Shown: positions 20,696 through 33,128, counted from the first letter of the stretch. The stretch is DNA of 64,000 nt from Cyprinodon diabolis (GCA_030533445.1 CM060065.1:22767974-22831973); one strand, 5' to 3'. The notes: generated by a model not told the origin, from the sequence alone. Translations and numbers: made by a program.

Positions 20696-21479
20696 TGTCA
20701 TCCAGTCTGTCAGGCACTCAGAATGTTAGACCCAGAATATAAGCAGACAGCACAGAGAATATCAGATCAAGCTTATGAAGTTTATTAAATACTCTGTATG
20801 AGTGCTCTACAGCAGGAGGATGGAAAACTGGATCCTGTGTAGAAATAGAAACTCCGGTTAGTGACTTTGAAAGTCAAACATGCCTCGACTATGAGCATTA
20901 GTCACTAACCTGGTTCTGACTTCAGTTCGAGCCCGGAGGAAGGGGTAGAACCCAGACGAGGAGGTTTCTTCACTGCTTGTCGCAGGAGTCTCCCCCAGAG
21001 TTCAGAGTGATGAGCTGAGCAGACTAATGAGCAGGCTCCAGCCAACACAGAGGAGCTGAAGTCCCGTGGGGGGAAATCCAAAGCCAGAGTCGTAGCAGAA
21101 CCTGGTTTCCAGACTGGAAGAACAGAGAGCCAAAGAGGTACAAGAGGAGAGTCAAAGCCGAGGTCAGAAGACAGGTCCAAGTTCAGTAAACCGGCAGAAT
21201 CCAGGAACCAATCCAGAACAGATCGGACTAGCAGAGCAAAATCGCGGCAAAGCAAAACTCGGAGGTCCCAAAAGCAGAAACAAGTCAGGATCAGAAAATC
21301 AGAATGTGATAGCTAGAGTTACTCTCACACACAGCTCGTATAATCTGGGGCCAATGGCAGGAAAACAGGCAGCATAAATAGCAACAGGAAACAGGTGGAT
21401 CAGAGGAACAGTAATGAACAAACAAGCAGTTTAGATAGGTGAATGTAATAAGCCAGCCATCAGCGACAAGACTATGACA
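20696..21479 (-). mobile_element. Antisense LTR (probable solo), paralogous copy at 34354-35098
   Basis: Ends TGTCAT and ATGACA. Read on the minus strand it contains an AATAAA poly(A) signal near 20790. No clean target duplication is visible (gctac against ggctc), so the left end may be off by some bases. Present at the same place in both paralogous blocks, hence older than the duplication. The minus-strand open frame at 20905-21255 is LTR sequence. Confidence 0.65.
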
Positions 21480-21639
21480 GGCTCTTTCTTAACTGAGGTG
21501 AGGCAGGCTGTGCTTTGGAGGATGCAATGTTCAAATATGTTGAGTCATATTAGAAATATATTACTGCTGAATCAGGATCACTGCATCTATGAATTAGTCC
21601 CCAACCTCTTGGAAAAAAGAATCCAAACAAGCATATTGT

Positions 21640-22010
21640 CAATTACGGGTAATCTGTTAAAAAACAACAACAACAAAAATAACCAAAATACTTTAAGGAT
21701 TTAAATATACAAAGGTGCTCTATGGTGTCAAAAGCTTTGTGGAAATCTAAGAATAAAACAATTATTTTTTCTTCAATAAATGAAGTCGAGAGCTAAGATA
21801 ATATTGTTGTGTATAAACCAGTCCTTAATTAATCCTGATCAAACACTATCTGTCCCAAATTGACTGGAAAAAATAAGGGTGAATAAATTTTAATCTGCAT
21901 TCAATAAAGTTATTGGCCTCAGATTATCAATGTGTCTTTTCCTGGTTTTGGGTAATAATGTAAAGACTCCTTGTTTCATAGTTGGCATTAGATTATCATT
22001 TTTAATACAT
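21640..22010 (-). pseudogene. L1-clade reverse transcriptase remnant
   Basis: Minus strand reading gives a peptide starting MKQGVFTLLPK (about 21990) and NLRPITLLNAD, then after broken sequence FLDFHKAFDTIEHL (about 21740), which are the first two conserved blocks of L1/Tx1-type reverse transcriptases. The rest is degraded by stops and indels. The same motifs occur at 35330-35590 and partly at 940-1020. The fingers and palm start are recognisable; YADD was not found. Confidence 0.7.
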
Positions 22011-23268
22011 TTTTAAGGCTTTGAATGATAATGTGTTAAATGCTTTCCAAAAAGGGATAATTAGGCTGTGATGAGAACTGACTTAGATCATGGGGAGAGC
22101 TCTCTGATTTCTCTGCTTGGGATCATGAGGAGACTCAAAGGTTGAGGAATTCTGAGAATTATATTGTTGGGCTCTTTCCTGAAACTTGGAAGGAGACAAA
22201 TTTTCCTCTTGGAAAAGGTTTATTTAATTATTTTTTATTTGTACTTATAAAACACTGATCACAGAAATTATTGCTTACCCTTTATTTGGAAATCTGTAGA
22301 AAATTTCAAATTGACCTTAAAACTATTCTTTGTTTAAATAGTGGACAGGTCTTTGATAAAATAGCACATGACCTTAACAGGGTCAAAGTATTTATGTAGA
22401 CTTGTAGTTTAATATTTTATTTTTTGTTACAGCAAAGCCCTAACTGAGTAAGATTTTTATACATGAAATATTGAAATGCAGGTAATCAGGTAATACAGGT
22501 CATCTCCTTTAAAAAGTGGAGGGATTACTTTATAGTTACATTTTTTTTTTTTTTTTTCACAACCTGGTTTATAGAGGTGAATTCTGTCTTTAATTATTGT
22601 TTGACAGTTGGATTTTGTATTAAATGGTAGTGAACAATTTCGTAACAGAAAAGTAACTTAAAAATTTGATGCGGTTCAAATACATTTCCCAGCACTTAAT
22701 AATACGTCCTGTGAGGTTTGAGTAGCCTCAAAGGATCTGTGGTCATTTTAGGACAAGAAAAACACATGGTCATGTTGTCCTGTTTTTTTTTCCTTCTTTT
22801 TTTTAATAAGGGTTGTTTAAATTGGCAGCTCTGTTCATGCTAAGCTAAAATTATGTTGTAACTGTTGCAGAGGTGAATAGTTAAAGTTGGAGCCATGTAA
22901 AAAAAAAAAAGTAGCACCAGTTCCATCACAGTTAAACCTGCATCCTGACAGGGGGAAACAGTTAGTAAGAGACTTCAAGTTACATGAACAGAATAATGTT
23001 TGCTCTAATGCAGGACTTGTTATATAATCATTTCCTTTCATTAGTGACCAGTTTTGCTGTTTATGCTCTACTTCTTTTTCTATTTCTTTAAAAATGATAG
23101 TCTCAAGCAGCAGGACTGGTGAAACACTGATGTCTTCTTTTTAAAATCTGAGAGATAGACAAATACAACGACAAGAAGAAAAGCTGCCTTTAACTTTCTT
23201 TTTTCTTTCTTTTTTCCCCAACAAATTGTGTATAGAGTTCATCATTCAACAAAGTAGACTTGTTTAGT

Positions 23269-24244
23269 GTCATGATGTTACAAAGTTCAGACCCAAATGC
23301 AGGAAACCGAACAGCCATGCCCTTCGGGCAAGTGACTTTCACATTTCATTTGCCCAGAAACAATTTTTACTTGCCCAGTATAATGTTTGATAAATATAGA
23401 TAAAAATATTCATTTTTGTATATATATCAATGAAACATGTTTGTTTTTTAAATGTTTTTTTGTAATTCAGTATTTTTTAAGTTTACAGGTTCCTGGTGTG
23501 TATATGCATGCGTCAGATAATGAACTCAAGCCTACATTACTGTGTTAACATGCTTTTCAATCCTTCCTGCACATTTTTTTCAAACTAAACTTTGCTTTAA
23601 ACTGTTGTGTGCTTGGAAAAATATAAACTGTAATGTTAAAAATCTTTAAAAAAAAACCTGACAGGTTAAAAGCTTTGAGATAAATCAAAAGACAGAAGTC
23701 AATGTCACAAATGGATAACTTTTATTTTAGAGTCACGGTATGTACAAGATAATACTATCAATATAATGTGACTTTTCTAGAGAATCATTATACATAGTTA
23801 TTTTATACAGGGTTTCTACAGTCTTACATAATTTACAGAATTCCCTGACTTTTAACTGACTCAGGATTAGTTTTCCCAGACAAAATAAATGCAGCAACAA
23901 GACAATAATTATAACATAACAGGTCTACAATTTAACATGTTTAGCTCTATAACATTTAAATGCACCTCTCCAATGTCTAAGAGAAAAAAAATTTATGAAA
24001 ATTTTTTAATGTACGTCCTGCATCACTGTACAGAAGACTGCCATATGATAGCGCTTTCTAGCTTGTTTGTCGTTTTGGCATCACGCCATCTGGCGGAAAA
24101 TCACCCAGCTTTTTCAAATCACGCGCCTTTTTCAAATCACGCGAGAATGTGTACGAAACAAAAAAAAATGGCGCAGGCATTGCTTCTGGGTCATTTTCAT
24201 CAAATGTCGGTGATTTTAAAGTATTTTTTTTCAATTTTGAGTTA
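23269..24244. other. Non-coding, unassigned AT-rich interval
   Basis: Begins with about 50 bp resembling an LTR start (tgtcatgatgttacaaagtt), then a small hairpin gcccttcgggc with an echoing tttgcccag repeat (23318-23380). AT-rich DNA follows. No coding signal or known element end was recognised; 24050-24180 has faint similarity (cgcgagaatgtgta) to 26183 and 45835. Confidence 0.5.
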
Positions 24245-24348
24245 AGTAACTTAAAAAATCAGCTTGTCTGACCTTGATTACTTGGTCGGTCCCAACTATT
24301 GTGCTCTGGTCAAAACCCAAACAAACCAGACTGCTCAGTCGTATTGTC
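24245..24348 (+). repeat. Fragment of the LTR family seen intact at 37293-37659
   Basis: Shares cttgattacttggtcggtcccaactattgtgctctgg with 37557-37593 and the aaacccaaacaaacc poly(A) region. Only the 3' part is present, ending where a different antisense LTR starts at 24349. Confidence 0.75.
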
Positions 24349-25290
24349 TGTCATGATGGGTCTAATATTTCTTGCCCACATGGAGAAACACTCACAGAGA
24401 GATAGTAAAAGTTTGAAAGTTTATTTTTTCACTTAAGCAAAAGCAGTAACCGGGTTATCTCAGCTTGGTGCGACCTGCGGCCAGGAATCCAACTGCAACT
24501 GCACATAAGGAGAGGGAGATTAGTTGAGTTCACAGTTGGTGGGGAAAAATGCAGAAGACTGATGCTCTGTTCTTACTTGAACTAGCTGCCTGAATTGGAG
24601 GGTGGTAAAAGGTTCCAGTTGTAGAGGCCTTTGCTGGTTGAAGGTGGACGAGTCATTGGAGGTTGGACAGGTAAGTTTATAGTAGCACAGAAGAGCAACG
24701 AAGCAGACTGTCAACTGAAGACCTTGATGAGGTTGGAGCTCAGAAGAGGTGAGTTGTGGAACTCTCAGCATCTCGAGAGGTGCATTTGAAAAAGTATATT
24801 TAAGTGCAGCACTGTTCCATCCTGAAGCAGCAACTTGAATGTGGAAATCAATAGAAAAGTCTGCTACAGATCTTTGTCCTTGTTTAATCTGTATTCAATG
24901 GATGAAGAGAATTTAACCTCTGCCCAATGCAAAGCGCGATCAGACAAATGTGCTGTAATGTAAAATATCTTAGAGGAGTCTTGGGCAAGTTTACTGGGAT
25001 AATTATTAAACTGAATGGTGCATTGCATTAAAACCCCCCTGCATTTCTTTGGATCTCCATCAAACCTGGGTGGATTGGGCAGCTGGCAGTAGGAAAACGT
25101 GGTCAGAACTAGAGCTTGGTGAGCTGGAGGCTGTGAAGTTTCACTGACTGGATCGGAGGTCTGGTGAAAATGAGTACAGAAAAAATCTGTTAGATCTGCT
25201 AAGCGTCTATTTGTTTCAGCTTGTTGGTTACCCAGAGCTGTGATTGACACTCCATTGGTCTGCTTGGTTGATTGGTTGTTTTGACTCGTC
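24349..25290 (-). mobile_element. Antisense gypsy fragment: LTR joined to gag, pol missing
   Basis: On the minus strand an LTR ends ...CCCATCATGACA at 24349, with its poly(A) region near 24420 (rc of agtttattttttc). Upstream of it lies gag (25250-24864). The two are directly adjacent, so the whole of pol has been lost from this copy. No 5' LTR was found upstream of gag. Confidence 0.7.
24864..25287 (-). pseudogene. gypsy gag fragment (sushi/RTL1-like)
   Basis: A minus-strand frame of 128 codons from 25250, open upstream to about 25287. It contains NRRLADLTDFFCTHFHQTSD and the hallmark LPNPPRFDGDPKKCRGVLMQ, followed by NNYPSKLAQDSSKIFYITAH and LSDRALHWAEV. This is the capsid-like core of vertebrate sushi-type Ty3/gypsy gags, the source of RTL genes in mammals. 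It stops at 24864 after a short run and lacks the CCHC knuckle and pol. It differs from the PNMA-like gag at 3914. Confidence 0.82.
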
Positions 25291-25446
25291 CCGAATTATT
25301 CTTTTCAGATTGAAATACAGGCAGTATGCGGGACCAATTTAAGCAGTTTTTTTCACACGTTACATATCACATGTACTGCTGTCTGGGCATAGGGACAGTT
25401 TTAGCCAATATGACAAAAAAGTGATTTTTTAAAACTTACAGACTTC

Positions 25447-26344
25447 AGCTTTAATGCTATATTTGTACTTGTTTTTTTTTTCATTAAAATAGAGGCTCTT
25501 TACACCACTGCTCAAAGTTTAAGTGGCTGTTTGTGTTCTGACCCTTGCCCAGAAGTTGCTTTGAGCATGTTTGAGCATGCTAGTCAGAGGGCTGCCCAGT
25601 GTAGCAGTGTGTAGCCCTGCTGCCTTGCAGCAAAAGGTCCGATTCCTGGCCCGGGGTGTTTCTTCATGGAGTATGCATGTTCTCCCTGTGCATACATGGG
25701 TTCTTTAATTGGCTTCTCTAGATTGTACTTAGATGTGCGTGAATGTTTGTTTGTCCTCTTTGTCTCTGTGTTGCCCTGGGATAGACTGGCAACCTGTCCA
25801 GGTTGTACCACGCCTCTCGCCCATTGACAGCTGGAGATAGGCACCAGCACTCCTCGTGACCCCACTTGAGATAAAGCGTGTCTTAAAATGGATGGATTGG
25901 TTAGACAAAAACATTATATTTAATACTAATTTATTGGAGACTGTTGGATTGTTGACCTTCTCATCCTTTGTGGGTAAATAAGATCTAAATTTTGAAATAC
26001 AACGTATAACAGCTCCTTGTCAGTTTTAAAAGAATCGGAAACAGTTTTGATCACCAACCTTCGAATCTTTATTTATTAGTATGGCAATGTGTCTTGCATT
26101 GCACACTTACTGGATTTTTTTTCTTTTTTTTTTTATCTGTACTGCCCCCTAGTGGTTGAATCCTTTTGTTTGTGAGACTTCTGCGAGAATGTGTATGGTA
26201 CGTTTAAGAAAAAACGGATCAAAACACATCTATTTATACCAGAATTTATTTTAACCATTTACATTTTGTGGTTTATTGCTATAGCTATACTTCGGAGAGG
26301 GACATTTGTAATTTTGGTCTTTTTCTATAAAGCGCAAGAGCATA
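25447..26344. repeat. Paralogous block C (partner of 43.08-45.99 kb)
   Basis: Collinear with 43095-43210, 44035-44400 and 45560-45990; shared strings include aatagaggctctttacacca, ttgttgaccttctcatc and gaaacagttttgatcacca. It contains a teleost repeat tail at 25585-25910. No gene. Confidence 0.82.
25585..25910 (+). repeat. Dispersed teleost repeat ending near (ATGG)n
   Basis: Recognisable high-copy fish sequence: gctgcccagtgtagcagtg, tgcatgttctccctgtg, gttgccctgggatagactgg, ctctcgcccattgacagctgg, ending aaaatggatgg. Probably the 3' part of an RTE/Expander-like LINE or a derived SINE; the name is uncertain. The frames across it are chance. Another copy is at 44040-44398 and a 98-bp inverted piece at 33031-33128. 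Confidence 0.7.
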
Positions 26345-26564
26345 CTCTTTTGCACAGTCCCTCACAGCTGAAACACATGAACCCCACTTGACATGAACAA
26401 ACCAGGAAACAAGATCAGCGTTAGAGGTGCATACTGTGTCTAACTGAAATGCATGGAAGGACAAAACAAAACAAAGAATGTTCATATTATATGATGACCC
26501 TTTCAGTGACAACCATGAATGTACTTAAAAAGGTTCTGCTTATATAGTAGATCATATGTCTAAC

Positions 26565-26778
26565 CTTGAGCAGCTTGAACAGGAAACTTGTACCACTGAG
26601 CATCACATATAGTGAGGAAAGTGAGAACAATTCCCACTAAAAGCAGCTTCATTTTTGCAAAGGCCTAAAACAAAAATCACAAAGTTCAAATTACACTATA
26701 TGTATGTTTTTTCTTTTTCTATATTAAATGTACTTACTTCACTCTGTGCAGATGTTTCAACAACACTTCAAGCACACT
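26565..26778 (-). pseudogene. saa: Serum amyloid A, promoter-proximal exons only
   Basis: 5' end of a serum amyloid A gene, a secreted acute-phase apolipoprotein. On the minus strand a non-coding exon (about 26778-26738) ends at a GTAAGT donor. After a short intron an acceptor TTTTAG at 26665 leads to the ATG at 26652-26650. The coding exon gives MKLLLVGIVLTFLTICDAQ, a signal peptide, then QWYKFPVQAAQ, the conserved mature N-terminus (fish QWYxFP...AAQG), and ends at 26565 at a donor GTTAGA. This exon length and phase fit the second exon of SAA genes. The next exon (AKDMWRAY... type, with the YFHARGNYDAA motif) was not found; downstream lie repeats and a gypsy fragment. It is therefore either a truncated gene or one whose remaining exons are displaced. 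Sequence of the seen part looks undamaged. Confidence 0.8.
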
Positions 26779-26802
26779 ATTTTACCTGGGATGACAACTC
26801 CC

Positions 26803-26811
26803 CTTTTATAG
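26803..26811 (-). promoter_or_regulatory. TATA box of the serum amyloid A gene
   Basis: Minus-strand ctataaaagggg sits about 30 bp upstream of the presumed exon 1. Farther upstream, about 26942-26932, agttgcttaac resembles a C/EBP site, which would fit acute-phase control; that assignment is inference. Confidence 0.65.
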
Positions 26812-27010
26812 TATAACTGAAGAAAATGGGCGTTTTGATTCTACAAACAGGCTGAATCCAGATTTTGTTGACTGTAGCTGAAGATGAGATAAAGTTGGGT
26901 AATTATTTAGCTGGGGCATTTTATAGTTAAGCAACTTGGTAAAACTCCAACACAACAGCACATGGAAACAAAACATAGATATTTTTTAATCTAAAGACAC
27001 ACAATTGTGT

Positions 27011-27095
27011 CCCCAGGTTCAGCACCAATAACATCATGAAGTTTGCAGATAACACCACGATGGTGGGCCTCATCAGAGATGACAATGACCAGGAC
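27011..27095 (+). pseudogene. Rex1 reverse transcriptase, first segment
   Basis: Encodes MKFADNTTMVGLIRDDNDQD, the region around the catalytic FADD box of Rex1, here FADN. It is interrupted at 27096 by a hAT element and resumes at 28470. The copy is 5'-truncated at about 27011. Confidence 0.82.
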
Positions 27096-28469
27096 CACTG
27101 TTGTTTTTGACAACCATCTTAAATTTAGTCTTAGTCCTAGTCTTCAAGACTATTATCAGTCTTAGTCGCATTTTAGTCATTACGATATCTGATAGTTTTA
27201 GCCGGTTTTAGTCGACTAAAACTTAAAAAAGGTTTTAGTCTAGTTTTAGTCAGTTTTATGTTGCAAAAAAAGTTAACCTTTACAATTTGGAATAACAACC
27301 AGATTCTTTACCAGGCTGAAAGTTTTTGCCTAGATACTACAATTGCTGGGTATAGAATGCTGCCGTGCAGTTCATCTTTGCTGTTGGCCAGAAAACCTTT
27401 TTAATGAAATAATGCTCTACTTTATAAAAAAGTGTCTCACAAAAGGTGTAAAAATAGCAGATCTAGTTCAACTCATCATATTGGTTAATATAGCAGACAG
27501 ACATCCTAACAAAATGTACCATAAAGGAATAGTTTTAGACATACAGGGTTTCCATCATACAGCAAACACTTCATGATATACTATGAGTTATGCATTACAC
27601 ACAGACCAATAAAATCCTCATCACTCCTAAAAAGCAAAGAACAAAAACATTCTTCTTTCTACTTTGGCAATTATAGTTTTATTTCTTAAATTTATCCCTT
27701 TGTTACTGCTGCTGAAGGGTCAAAGTAGATTTGAATTCACAGTTTTTTTTAAATAAAAGAAATACAGAGAGAACCTATCTGGGTTCATCCAGACCTAAAT
27801 TTAATGAACCTGGTTCTTTATCCAGAAAAAAAAAATACAATGAATAATTTTATTTTGATATAATTTAGGGATTCCTTTAGGTAAAAATTAAAGAATATTT
27901 AGTATCACCTCTTGTGAGCTGGAAAAAATAAAATATTCATAATGACGGGATTTTTTATGCTTGGCAGAGGATGATCAGCCCCATATAGTTTATTAAGTAG
28001 CGAGAGCAGGAAGAGCCATTCTGCTGGGAGTAAACCATCAGAGTGGAGCATAAAGCGCAGACTCAGAGCTCCGCATGCGCAAAGACGCATTTCTACAGAA
28101 GCACAGATGGAAGATCAGAGCAGAGTTTATCAAAGTTAAGCGTGCAGCATCGGACCATTCCGGGTTATTTTGTCAGACCCTGTATCTACTGCTATTATCC
28201 ATCTTTGCTCCTACAGCATGTGCAAAACTGCATGGCAGGTGGGCGGCAGGATCAAACATGACGCAGCAGCATAGCTGATACTGCTTATCTGATTACAGCA
28301 CAATGATGCATTTTGACGTCTGACCGACAATCCACAAATTTTCATTTAGTCTCAACTCGTGTCGTTGATCCATGTTCAGCTCATCAGTTTTTGTTATCGT
28401 CATGGAACAAAGGAGCATCAACGAAATTGAATGAAAGCGTCATCCTTATTGTTGACAAAAATAACAATG
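27096..28469. mobile_element. hAT-like non-autonomous element, 1374 bp, inside Rex1
   Basis: Inverted ends CACTGTTGTTTTTGACAAC and, on the opposite strand, CATTGTTATTTTTGTCAAC. Flanks accaggac (27088-27095) and accaggca (28470-28477) are a worn 8-bp target duplication, consistent with hAT. The left arm is rich in ttttagtc / gactaaaa repeats (27120-27250). No transposase frame was recognised; small frames inside are not supported. Confidence 0.75.
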
Positions 28470-29219
28470 ACCAGGCATACAGAAAGAAGCTGGAGTAGCT
28501 GGTGGGCTGGTTCAGAGATAACGGCCTGATCCTAATCATGGAGACGATAATCTTGGACTTCAGGAAGAACCGGCCTAACCACGCTCCACTGCTCATCAAC
28601 AGCTCAGCTGTAGAGATGGTCAGCAGCACCAAATTCCTGGGGGTGCACATCACAGACACCCTCACCTTGACTGTAAACACCAACTCACTGGTCAACATGG
28701 CACAGAAGCGCTTGTACTTCTTGCGGAGGATGAGGAGAGCCCATCTGCCCCCATCCATCCTCACGACCTTCTACAGAAGCACCATAGAGACGATCTGACA
28801 AACTGGCTCACTGTGTCGTTTGGAGGTTGTAGCACCTCAGACTGGAAGAGCGTGAGACTAGTGGTGAGAACAGCAGAGAGGATCATCGGGGCTCCTCTTC
28901 CCCCATTAAAGACATTTCATCCCAGCAGTGAGTGTCCAGAGCCCGTGACATCATAAATTACCCCTCACACCGACACCATGGACGTTTCTCCCTGCTGTCC
29001 TCTGGGAAGAGACTTCGAAGCATCCGGTGCAAGAACAGCAGATTTTGCAACAGCTTTTTCCCCACTGCCATCAGATTGCTGAAATGTTGAAAAATAAACG
29101 CTAAATTCATTCACAGACTATGCAACACACTGATAACACCAAACTAAAATAATGCATATTTGTATCATATATATTTGTCTTTAAAAGCTCTGAACTCACA
29201 TAGCGATTCATATTTGTAC
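28470..29219 (+). pseudogene. Rex1 reverse transcriptase C-terminal part and 3' tail
   Basis: Continuation of the Rex1 copy started at 27011. It encodes LVGWFRDNGLILIMETIILD, FRKNRPNHAPLLINSSAVEM, TKFLGVHITDTLTLTVNTNS and RLYFLRRMRRAHLPPSILTT, then the frame stops (TGA 28796). The non-coding tail follows (gatcatcggggctcctcttc...). A TAG at 28498-28500 and the lost FADD motif show it is dead. The tail is cut at 29222 by a Harbinger element and resumes at 32622. Confidence 0.88.
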
Positions 29220-30045
29220 AATGGCTGCGTCTCAGTTCGCAGGCTGCGTACTTGGGAGGACGCATTTTGAGGCCGGTGACGTCACAACGCTGCGCGGAGG
29301 CCGTCCCATTTGGCAAAAATTCTGAGGACGCTTAAAATGCAGCCTTAAAATTCGTCCTCCTTTTCCCCGAATTCTGAGGATGCATCGCTACCGTCCTTAG
29401 TGGCCTCGCCTCCCACTAGATTTCCCGAGGTGCTTTGCGAGAGTAGTTGGAGTAGTTGAAGGAGTAGTTGAAGAAGAAGAAGAAAGTCAGATTTTCTTCA
29501 AGTTACGGACAACCGAAAGCAGCAGCAGCGCCGGCAGTAGAGCGGAGAACACCTTTAAATGTAAGTAGTTTTTTTTTGTTTTTTTTTAAATGAACATCTA
29601 TTAAAATACATAATGGTAACGGAGCCAACGGAATGTGTAGGACCTGCTAAAGCTAAAGCTTAGAGCTAACCTATTGATACGTGATGTTCATCAACAATTA
29701 AAAGCCTTCATACAAATGTCACTATTTTTTATTTTAACCTACATTTTACTGTACTGATAGCCGTGTCCCTCACTAATCAGATCTATTTATTCTCAAACAG
29801 TTTATTACAAAGGATTAGAACTGTCAAAGCTTAATGCAGCTGAAGAAATAACATTAGTCCAGCTGTATTGGGCTGTTAATACTGCAAACGTTTTGTTTTA
29901 ATACTCAATAATGTATAGTTAATTTACAGTACAGTATAATAAGGTTTAAAGTATAATTCACTTGAAGAACAATACCGGTGTAATTATACAGAACAGTCAT
30001 TTGCCTGTTGACATAACAGAAATATGTTTTACATGTCATTTTGTT

Positions 30046-30963
<918 letters not shown>

Positions 30964-31591
30964 TAATTTATGGATGGAGAGGATGGTGGACAGACATTAT
31001 TATTTTTGGTGTTTTTTTTTTAACAAGTTCAGGTTATGTGTTGCTGTTATTAAATTAAATTATTAAATTGTTTATAAAAGTTATTGTTGTCGGTGTGTTC
31101 TTAAAGTATTTTAACCTTTTTACATTATCTGTTTCATCACTTCTTTATAATTTAAGTAAACTTAGAACAACTTCTCAGTGACATCAGTTTATTTTTAGAG
31201 AAGCAAGTATTTACAATAAACTATTAAAAACATTTTTAACTATTGATATTAGATTTTAAAATGAACTACAACTATTTACAGAAGATATACAGTAAATATT
31301 ACTAGAGAACACATATATATACATTTTTTGGACTGAGCAGGAGTCCCTGGTGGTGCTGCTGGACTGGATGGGATGCCACACAGATGTCCTTGGAGTCTTC
31401 ATACTGTGAGTGGGACATCATCTGGGGGGTGGGGGGTGCCTCTCTCCACTGTTCAACACATCGTCCATCAGGGTTTGCAGGGCTGACCCAATCGACGGCC
31501 ATGTTACTAAAAAAGTTTAAAATGACGAAGAAAATAATGACTTTACTTAAACTGTTTTCATTACCCTGAAATAAGAACAGCTAAAATGTGA

Positions 31592-31813
31592 TTATACTTG
31601 CAATCTAAATGTAACAGTGGTCGGGTAGACCCTCCTCCAGGGCAGACACCTCAGAAGACAACTGGTCCCTCCATGGAGCACCACTGACTGCCTCCAACAC
31701 CTTCTCCCCTCCTCATCCTCTGGCATGTCGTCCTGCTCTTCATCCTCTGGGGCCGTGATGTCACCGGCTCCCAGGCAGATGTTGTGCAGGACAGCACATG
31801 CCGTTATGACCAT
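31592..31813 (-). pseudogene. Harbinger transposase, C-terminal fragment
   Basis: The minus-strand frame starts VITACAVLHNICLGAGDI, the HARBI1-family helix carrying the end of the DDE nuclease fold, then an acidic tail DEEQDDMPEDEEG. Nothing of the catalytic DDE core was found between here and the N-terminal exon at 32256-32345, so the gene has lost its centre. Confidence 0.8.
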
Positions 31814-31913
31814 TATCTTTATTACATGATTTATTAGAAATAAAAATTTACTTAATCTAGATCCACTATTTAACTTATTTTTTCGTTTTTATATTTTTAT
31901 TTTTTTCCTGTAT

Positions 31914-31964
<51 letters not shown>

Positions 31965-32255
31965 GCAAATAAAATCAGGCAGTAAGGGGATAACAATTTA
32001 GACAAAAAACGATTTATTTCTCAACAGTTTGTCTTCTCAACACAACATTAGTGATAGTGAAAGTAGTGTTATTCAAGTCAGTTATTTAAAGGGTTTGTAC
32101 ACATTTAACAACTCAATTCAATTCAAATTACTAAAGTTACAAACAAATAAATTACAAACTTACAAATAAATATCAAATTTGATATTTAAACATATTCATC
32201 AATCTGCTGACAAGCGTTTAAGGGCCCTGTGGGTTAGAATAATAGCAGGTAGATC

Positions 32256-32350
32256 TTACCGCTCCACTGCGCTCTGCCAGCCGGAGAAAAATCCGTCGCA
32301 GGTTTTGCTGACGCCGAAGCCGTCAAAGCGACTCTCCTCCTCCAATAACA
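32256..32350 (-). pseudogene. Harbinger transposase, N-terminal exon remnant
   Basis: The minus strand encodes LLLEEESRFDGFGVSKTCDG and FFSGWQSAVER and ends at a donor GTAAGATC (from 32260), as expected for the first coding exon of a Harbinger transposase transcribed inward from the right end. Confidence is moderate because the N-terminal region of this family varies. Confidence 0.45.
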
Positions 32351-32621
32351 AGTAAATAAAAAAATAAAAAAAATGTCCATATCTATTTTTTTGTTTTTGT
32401 TGTTTCTTTCCGTGTTTCTCGAGCTGTAGGATTTTGTTTCGCGCTGTTTTTGGGGTAAACGTGATGACGTCGTGTCGTAACCAGGAAGTGCTCCAAAGGC
32501 TAGACCGTCCCATCTACCAACGGCTGAGGATCCTCCGGAGCAGCCTACCGAGGCTGGGTCCTCCGGAGGCTAGGTCGGCTGCGTCCTTGGAAGTACGCAG
32601 CCTGCGAATTGAGACGCAGCT

Positions 32622-32707
32622 AATGTGTTTTGTCCCACACTGTTTACATTTGATCACTGCTGCACTTTATCGAATGAAAATGTTGATTTTCTGTCTGAAA
32701 GCTGTAA

Positions 32708-32738
<31 letters not shown>

Positions 32739-33029
32739 TAAGTTGTCTAAGTCTCTAAGTATCTATTTGAAGCCAGGGAGAATGCATTCACTCTTCTTTA
32801 TGACAGCCAAATATTCAGATCTTTTTTGTCTTAAAATCCTTTTTCAAGGTCAAGCTTAAATATTTTATTTCTTTGTTCAGTGGAATCCCAAATAAGTTGC
32901 TTTACTAATAATCGTGTATGGATATTTACTCACATTTGGAGACACTTTAGTCTAGTTATTGGCGTCAAATTATCAATGTGTCTTTTCCCGTTTTTGGTAA
33001 TAATGTTATGGCTCCTTGTTTCATAGTAG
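32622..33029. repeat. Rex1 tail end and antisense L1 fragment (paralogue of 609-1020)
   Basis: Resumes the Rex1 tail after the Harbinger, ends in an A-rich tract (32706-32740), then follows 700-1020 closely down to tccttgtttcatagtagg. Confidence 0.8.
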
Positions 33030-33030
33030 G

Positions 33031-33128
33031 AAATCCATCCATCCATTATCTGACACGCTTTATCCCGAGTGGGGGCACGAGGGGTGCTAGTGCCTATCTC
33101 CAGCTGTCTACAGGCAAGAGGCGGGGAT
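33031..33128 (-). repeat. Inverted fragment of the (ATGG)n-ended teleost repeat
   Basis: Starts atccatccattatctgacacg and continues with cgagtgggggcacgaggggtgctagtgcc and tatctccagctgtc, the inverse of the end of 25585-25910 / 44040-44398. Absent from the paralogous position in the first block. Confidence 0.75.

Larger units (their letters stand above)
20642..23268. repeat. Paralogous block A (partner of 34.30-36.96 kb)
   Basis: About 2.6 kb that is collinear and closely similar to 34300-36958, including an antisense LTR, an antisense L1 remnant, poly-T runs and the end caaagtagacttgtttagt. No functional gene was recognised. Together with 2555-2992 it reconstructs the site into which the gypsy element jumped. 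Confidence 0.85.

Noticed and set aside
20905..21255. 116-codon minus-strand frame repeated at 34501-34800
   Set aside because: It lies in an antisense LTR present in both duplicated blocks; no domain, and frames differ between copies.
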